Both the position numbers and the translations under genes were made by a program. Shown one piece after another: positions 60,093 through 64,000 of a DNA stretch of 64,000 nucleotides. Source of the DNA: Pedobacter sp. (GTDB lineage: Bacteria; Bacteroidota; Bacteroidia; Sphingobacteriales; Sphingobacteriaceae); assembly GCA_031119475.1 (NCBI GenBank), contig JAVHXV010000002.1, positions 543,233 to 607,232 on the forward strand, written 5' to 3'. How positions within the stretch are numbered: the stretch's first letter is position 1; every line of letters starts with the position of its first letter. A model generated the notes under the pieces. The model did not search any database and was not told where the DNA came from. It saw only the letters and a list, made by a program, of their open reading frames with translations.

Positions 60093-62511
60093 TTTTATGG
60101 TTGTATATTTTGGACAGATTGTGCTCAATGTAGCCTGTGGTCCAGAACAGGATCCATATGATACCTTTGTTTCCTATTTCCACAACGACCTGGCCGGAGA
60201 TCGGTATGCCAATTTTCTTTTTAACGACTGGATGTTTCTTTACAATGATGAAGAGATAGCCGATGAAGCTGAAATTAACAGCAAGGAGTGGTCTGAATAC
60301 CTGAAGGTAGCCCCTAATGATGTAAGAAAGGTGATGTATGAAGCTGATAGCCTGACCGAACTCAAATTGGCCAATCTCCAAAAATTCAGGTTGAAAGATT
60401 TCTCGAAGGAATGGCAGCAAAATACTTTCCTAAGCGCATTATATGCCAATCAGCAAGTAGCCAAATATTTCCGCGCTGCCAAAAGCTGCGAACCTTATGT
60501 AACATCAGACTATGACAGTTGGGATCCTGCAGCTAGGGATAGTAGCATGATGATCAAAAAAGCAAAGGAGGTGGCCAAATTGGCCATTGCCGAACAGGAC
60601 CCGTTCTTGAAATTGCGGTATGGCTATCAAGTGGTGAGACTTTATCATTACGCACATAATTTTCAGGACTGTATGTCGGCATATCAACAATTGGTGTTGC
60701 CAAACCCGACCAAAAGTGCCGCACAAGGATGGGCGATGGCCGCCTATGCAGGAGCCATGCGCCATAGCGGACATCAAAATGAAGCTGCCTATCTTTTTTC
60801 CAAAGTCTTTAATGCTAACCCAGAACGAAGGATAAAATCTTATAAAAATTATTATTACATCAATCCATCGATAGAAAATGTATTGCGTTATGCGAAAAAT
60901 GATGAAGAACGTGCAAATATCTGGGCCATTCATGGTTTTGGTAATCCTTTGCCTGACCTAAAAAACCTTCAGCGTGTTTATCAATACCTGCCGGAAAGTG
61001 AAATGGTAGGCACCTTGTTGGTCAGGGAGGTGAACAAATTGGAGCAATCATTGATCAGGGATGGCGGTATGGAAAATATCAACTACACGGCTTATTATTC
61101 TGGAAGCGCAGAAGAAGTAGCTGCACGTAAAAAAAACCAGCTCCATCTTAATGAAGTCCGCAATTTTGCGCTCCAGCTTGCCGATGAAAAGAAATATCCA
61201 CAGCCTGCATTGGGTACACTTGCTGCGGCCTACCTAATGTGGCTGGCACATAACGATACGCTTGCGCTGAGCTATTTGGAGCGCCTTGATCCAAATCGAT
61301 TACCTGAAAGACTAAAAGACCAATATCGCATCATAGAACTGCTGATCAAGGCCAACCGGATCAAAAATGGCAATCCGATCAACGAACAAAAACTCCTGCC
61401 GGCCTTGAAATGGCTCGATTCGAAAAAATTTGCTGAATTTAGAAAGTTAAAAGCCGATTCTTTAAAATATAAAGACTTCTATTGGTCGCCGGCATCAAAA
61501 AACTTCTTTACCACGACAAGAAATCTGTACCAACAGATCTTGGCCCCGGCCTACCTCAAATTGGGAGATACGGCGAAGGCGGCATTGGCTATGATGAAGG
61601 GCGATCAGGAAGATCCCAACTACCGGATGAAAGCTATTGACGAAGGGAGCTTTGCCACCATCGCATTCAATCAGCAGGCCTTGGGCCCAAAAACGATGCT
61701 GCGTTTATTAAAGCTGAAAAAAATGTCCAAAAAAGAAACACTGGAAAGCTTCTTGGCTCAAAATCTAAAGAGCTTGGATATGGATAGTTTTTATAGATTG
61801 TATGCCACCGCTTTTATCCGCAGCCATGCTTATGATCAGGCGCTTTGGTGCTTCTCCCAACTTAAGGATAAAAAGGAATATTTTTTACCTTCAGATGGCG
61901 ATGATGTTCCTTTGGCCTCCAACCCATTCCGCACAACGATCAATGATTATCCAAAGCAATATGTGTCACAGGGCGGATATTCGGCTGTTGAATTTTGTCG
62001 GAAAATGGTCCAATTGCAAAAATTGATCAAGACCGATCCCAAGAATGCAGCCAAGTATTATTTTGAAATGGCGAATGGGGTTTATCAGACCAGTCATTAT
62101 GGAAATGGCTGGTACTTTATCAGTTACATTTGGAATGCTGATGAGCTATCAAGGCCCATAAAATATCCTTTCCAATTGGATTACCGTCAGGCCAAAACAG
62201 CCAAAGCCTGGTACCTCAAGGCCAGGTCATTGAGCCATGATGCCGAATTTAGGGCAAAATGTACTTTTATGTTGGCCAAGTGCGAGCAGAAGCGAATGAG
62301 CAATTTGTTGTTCAGCAATCCGCAATCGCCCATTTGGAGCTGGGAATATGATAGCAACCAATATTTGGCGATGAACCAGTCCAATCCATATTTCAAGGAA
62401 TTAAAGCTTGATTATGCCAAGACTAAATTTTTTAAAACTGCTGTCGGCGAATGCAGCTATTTAAGGGATTTCATCGCAGGAAGAAAATTTGCGATTAAAG
62501 AAAGGAACTAA
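60058..62511 (+). CDS. uncharacterised large lipoprotein, helical repeats
   Basis: An 817-residue protein of unknown function. The start at 60058 (MSLRKSLLYCISFMVVYFG) gives a signal peptide ending at a lipobox-like NVAC with Cys27; a later ATG at 60097 would leave too little before the Cys, and in-frame ATGs before 60058 lie inside the previous gene. The mature start CGPEQDPYDTFVSYFHNDL is a recurring pattern in unannotated Bacteroidota lipoproteins. The rest is mainly helical with TPR-like pairs (RYGYQVVRLYHYAHNFQDCM, GWAMAAYAGAMRHSGHQNEA). No enzyme motif is seen. Confidence 0.7.
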   Translation: MSLRKSLLYCISFMVVYFGQIVLNVACGPEQDPYDTFVSYFHNDLAGDRYANFLFNDWMFLYNDEEIADEAEINSKEWSEYLKVAPNDVRKVMYEADSLTELKLANLQKFRLKDFSKEWQQNTFLSALYANQQVAKYFRAAKSCEPYVTSDYDSWDPAARDSSMMIKKAKEVAKLAIAEQDPFLKLRYGYQVVRLYHYAHNFQDCMSAYQQLVLPNPTKSAAQGWAMAAYAGAMRHSGHQNEAAYLFSKVFNANPERRIKSYKNYYYINPSIENVLRYAKNDEERANIWAIHGFGNPLPDLKNLQRVYQYLPESEMVGTLLVREVNKLEQSLIRDGGMENINYTAYYSGSAEEVAARKKNQLHLNEVRNFALQLADEKKYPQPALGTLAAAYLMWLAHNDTLALSYLERLDPNRLPERLKDQYRIIELLIKANRIKNGNPINEQKLLPALKWLDSKKFAEFRKLKADSLKYKDFYWSPASKNFFTTTRNLYQQILAPAYLKLGDTAKAALAMMKGDQEDPNYRMKAIDEGSFATIAFNQQALGPKTMLRLLKLKKMSKKETLESFLAQNLKSLDMDSFYRLYATAFIRSHAYDQALWCFSQLKDKKEYFLPSDGDDVPLASNPFRTTINDYPKQYVSQGGYSAVEFCRKMVQLQKLIKTDPKNAAKYYFEMANGVYQTSHYGNGWYFISYIWNADELSRPIKYPFQLDYRQAKTAKAWYLKARSLSHDAEFRAKCTFMLAKCEQKRMSNLLFSNPQSPIWSWEYDSNQYLAMNQSNPYFKELKLDYAKTKFFKTAVGECSYLRDFIAGRKFAIKERN

Positions 62512-62552
62512 TTTTTAGAGGTCCTTATAGATAAATTACATTAATTGTCAGT

Positions 62553-62595
62553 CTGAGCCTGTCGAATACTGACCTTCATCCTTCGATAGGCTCAG
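62553..62595. terminator. CTGAGCCTGTCGAA hairpin between convergent genes
   Basis: Arms 62553-62566 (CTGAGCCTGTCGAA) and 62582-62595 (TTCGATAGGCTCAG) match at 13 of 14 positions with a 15-base loop. It lies between the large lipoprotein gene and rsgA, which converge. No T-run follows. Confidence 0.6.
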
Positions 62596-62599
62596 GATC

Positions 62600-62639
62600 A
62601 ACTGTAACTGCAAACTGAAAACTGAGAACTGAAAACTAA
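62600..62639. repeat. AACTGAAAACTGAG short-period repeat
   Basis: ACTGTAACTGCAAACTGAAAAC-type words of period 7-8 reach the stop codon of rsgA. Confidence 0.55.
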
Positions 62640-63560
62640 CTAAGCCCTCGTATCATTCCCGTGGTACATGCTCAGGTAGCTTTCGTAGCGGCTCAGTTCG
62701 ATATCGCCTTGCGCTACCGCCTTGATTACCGCACAGCCTGGTTCGTTTACGTGACGGCAATTGTTGAACTTACATTGATTGAGCCGTTCGCGCATTTCTA
62801 CAAAATAGTGGCTCAATTCTTCCGGTTGGATGTCGAAGATTCCCAATTCCCTGATGCCGGGGGTATCAATCAAGTAGCCGCCAAAAGGTAGGGTATGCAT
62901 TTCGGCAAAAGTGGTGGTGTGCTGCCCTTTGTCGCTCCATTCAGAAACTTCGCCGGTCTTGAGCTCAAATCCCGGCAATAAAGCATTGATCAGACTTGAT
63001 TTGCCTACACCCGAATGACCAGAAAAAAGTGTGGTCTGATTTTTTAATAGGGCTTCAATCTGATCGATATTCGTGCCTTTTAATGCCGAGACTTCATAAC
63101 ACGGATAGCCGATTTTTTCATAAATGGCCTTGTATTCGGCCAAAATTTCTAAGCCTTGCTGACTAAATAGATCTAGTTTGTTAAAGATTAGGCTAGTTGG
63201 GATGTCATACGCTTCCGAGGTGACCAAAAATCGGTCGATGAAACCCAATGAAGTGCGGGGTGAGGCCAAGGTTACGATCAAAAAAGCCTGGTCAAGATTA
63301 GCAGCAATAATCTGTGCCTGTTTGGAGAGATTGATTGATTTGCGGATGATGTAGTTTTTTCGGTCATGCAGCCGATCGATGACACCGGTTTCGGCATTGG
63401 GTTCCATTTCAAAATCGACTTTGTCGCCTACAGCGATCGGATTAGTGGTCTGGATACCTTTGATCCTAAATTTTCCTTTGATCCGACAATCGTAGTAATG
63501 CCCATCTTCGGCATAAACCTGATACCAACTTCCCGTGCTTTTGATGACTAATCCCTGCAT
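62640..63560 (-). CDS. rsgA: ribosome small subunit-dependent GTPase RsgA
   Basis: A 307-residue circularly permuted GTPase that helps mature the 30S subunit. An N-terminal OB fold (MQGLVIKSTGSWYQVYAEDG) is followed by G4 (NKLD), G1 (SGHSGVGKSSLINALLPG) and G3 (DTPG), in the permuted order, and a C-terminal zinc site with the CxNxCxHxxEPGC pattern (QCKFNNCRHVNEPGCAV). The start at 63560 matches the OB fold; 33 more in-frame codons upstream are encoded by ACTTTGTCAAAGT repeats and are excluded. Confidence 0.96.
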   Translation of the reverse strand: MQGLVIKSTGSWYQVYAEDGHYYDCRIKGKFRIKGIQTTNPIAVGDKVDFEMEPNAETGVIDRLHDRKNYIIRKSINLSKQAQIIAANLDQAFLIVTLASPRTSLGFIDRFLVTSEAYDIPTSLIFNKLDLFSQQGLEILAEYKAIYEKIGYPCYEVSALKGTNIDQIEALLKNQTTLFSGHSGVGKSSLINALLPGFELKTGEVSEWSDKGQHTTTFAEMHTLPFGGYLIDTPGIRELGIFDIQPEELSHYFVEMRERLNQCKFNNCRHVNEPGCAVIKAVAQGDIELSRYESYLSMYHGNDTRA

Positions 63561-63908
63561 AAGCCGTAAAGATAAACACTTTACGCATAACACCACTTTG
63601 ACAAAGTGATTTTGACAGAAGTGGTGATTTTTAAGATTGACTTTGACAATCTCATTCATGTGTTTATGCTTTTCTATATTATAAAGGATGCTTTTTTTAA
63701 ACTAGCCTACAATTAGTAGCTGGACACTTTGACAAAGTCAATGACAATTCCATGACGTATAATCCATAATGGAGTTTGACAAAGTGTATTTGGAATTTTG
63801 CAAATGTTGAAGCGTTTGTTTAGGATTTTTCAATTATTTTTAAATAATTCTTGACATTGTAAAAAATTATCAGCTATTTAGCGGTGTAGATCATACACTA
63901 AGAAAAAA
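63561..63908. other. 348-base region between rsgA and the leader ORF
   Basis: No gene is seen. It contains the palindrome copies listed separately (63591-63786) and an AT-rich stretch at 63787-63900. TTGACA at 63851-63856 with TATTTAG at 63875 (21-base spacing to TTG) is a possible but weak promoter for the leader ORF at 63909. Confidence 0.5.
63591..63786. repeat. ACTTTGACAAAGT palindromes, three copies
   Basis: CACTTTGACAAAGTG at 63594-63608 (inside a longer hairpin CACCACTT...AAGTGGTG, 63591-63626), CACTTTGACAAAGT at 63725-63738, and GTTTGACAAAGTG at 63774-63786. An AGATTG/CAATCT hairpin lies at 63634-63652. A fourth copy of the palindrome sits in the accC terminator at 43966. Confidence 0.75.
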
Positions 63909-63980
63909 ATGAACTTAAACCATTCAGTTACCACCACAACAACATCAACAACCGGCCAATACCGGATGGGGATACGCTAG
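63909..63980 (+). CDS. putative threonine-operon leader peptide
   Basis: A 23-codon ORF, ATG at 63909 and TAG at 63978-63980. Residues 8-15 read TTTTTSTT: seven Thr codons and one Ser codon (ACC and ACA, then TCA). This is the hallmark of ribosome-mediated attenuation of threonine biosynthesis; the E. coli leader thrL has the same kind of Thr-rich run and also ends in a short Gly-rich tail. A short palindrome CCGG...CCGG follows inside the ORF. The terminator and the expected biosynthetic gene, such as thrA, would lie beyond the window edge. No Shine-Dalgarno is seen, as for other genes here. Confidence 0.55.
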   Translation: MNLNHSVTTTTTSTTGQYRMGIR

Positions 63981-64000
63981 TGGTATAATTGAACAAAAAA

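Noticed and set aside
63561..63659. N-terminal extension of rsgA by 33 codons
   Set aside because: The extra codons are encoded by ACTTTGTCAAAGT repeats, and the OB fold begins at the methionine at 63560.
1..64000. tRNA or rRNA genes, prophage, intact insertion sequence, or defence system
   Set aside because: All gaps were read; none holds a cloverleaf, rRNA segment, transposase, integrase, or recognised defence gene.

Overview
The window comes from a Bacteroidota chromosome, most probably a Pedobacter-like member of the Sphingobacteriaceae. The reasons are: the type IX secretion translocon gene sprA between ruvA and gcvH; an outer-membrane barrel protein with an N-terminal carboxypeptidase-regulatory-like domain; many SPII lipoproteins; no convincing Shine-Dalgarno sequences; several TTG starts; and promoters of the Bacteroidota form TAnnTTTG. 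No rRNA, tRNA, CRISPR array, prophage or intact insertion sequence was seen. Almost all of the window is ordinary housekeeping core. The interest lies in the spaces between genes, in very small genes, and in one uncharacterised gene pair.

Layout. 0.2-6.5 kb: beta-helix lipoprotein, ComF, RlmN, a four-helix-bundle gene bracketed by inverted repeats, RluF-type pseudouridine synthase, DinB protein and a YafY/WYL regulator. 6.5-18.5 kb, all plus strand: amidohydrolase, FMN oxidoreductase, a 41-residue membrane protein, acylphosphatase, a polysaccharide flippase, dut, TPR protein, DUF4292 lipoprotein, EnvC-like protein, two TatA/B proteins, gatA and an MltD-like transglycosylase. 18.7-29.9 kb: maeB, ruvA, sprA, gcvH, VanZ-like protein and a 42-residue lipoprotein. 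30-36 kb: outer-membrane barrel protein, feoA-feoB and an SprT-like protein. 36-43.9 kb, minus strand: lipoprotein, fused E1 alpha-beta 2-oxoacid dehydrogenase, LutB-like iron-sulfur protein, M28 peptidase, rpiB and tatC. 44-48.8 kb, minus strand: the fatty-acid/phospholipid cluster yceD(DUF177)-rpmF-plsX-fabH-accB-accC, ending at a good hairpin terminator. 49-54.6 kb: sulfurtransferase, pdxA, rsmA, S41 peptidase, 2-hydroxyacid dehydrogenase and OsmC. 54.7-63.6 kb: M1 peptidase, greA, HIT protein, MazG-like enzyme, dtd, an overlapping pair of uncharacterised lipoprotein genes, and rsgA.

How the genes fit together. One block serves lipid supply: accB/accC make malonyl-CoA, FabH starts chains, PlsX passes acyl groups to phospholipid synthesis, and L32/DUF177 tie this to ribosome supply. 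A second group serves the cell envelope: EnvC-like activator, MltD, flippase, DUF4292 and TPR proteins, Tat components and SprA. RlmN, RluF, RsmA, RsgA, Dtd, GatA and GreA serve RNA and translation.

Main points for a second look. (1) A 23-codon ORF with seven Thr codons and one Ser codon at 63909-63980, at the right edge, which looks like a threonine-operon leader peptide. (2) The overlapping lipoprotein pair at 59079-62511. (3) A compact double-hairpin element between 22-bp direct repeats next to the DUF177 promoter. (4) A four-helix-bundle gene between 22-bp inverted repeats. (5) Several families of short intergenic repeats (period 7-9, or palindromic such as ACTTTGACAAAGT) that recur through the window and often form terminator-like hairpins between convergent genes. 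(6) A terminator-like hairpin in the greA leader. (7) A set of TAnnTTTG boxes placed so close to ATG that leaderless mRNAs are predicted.
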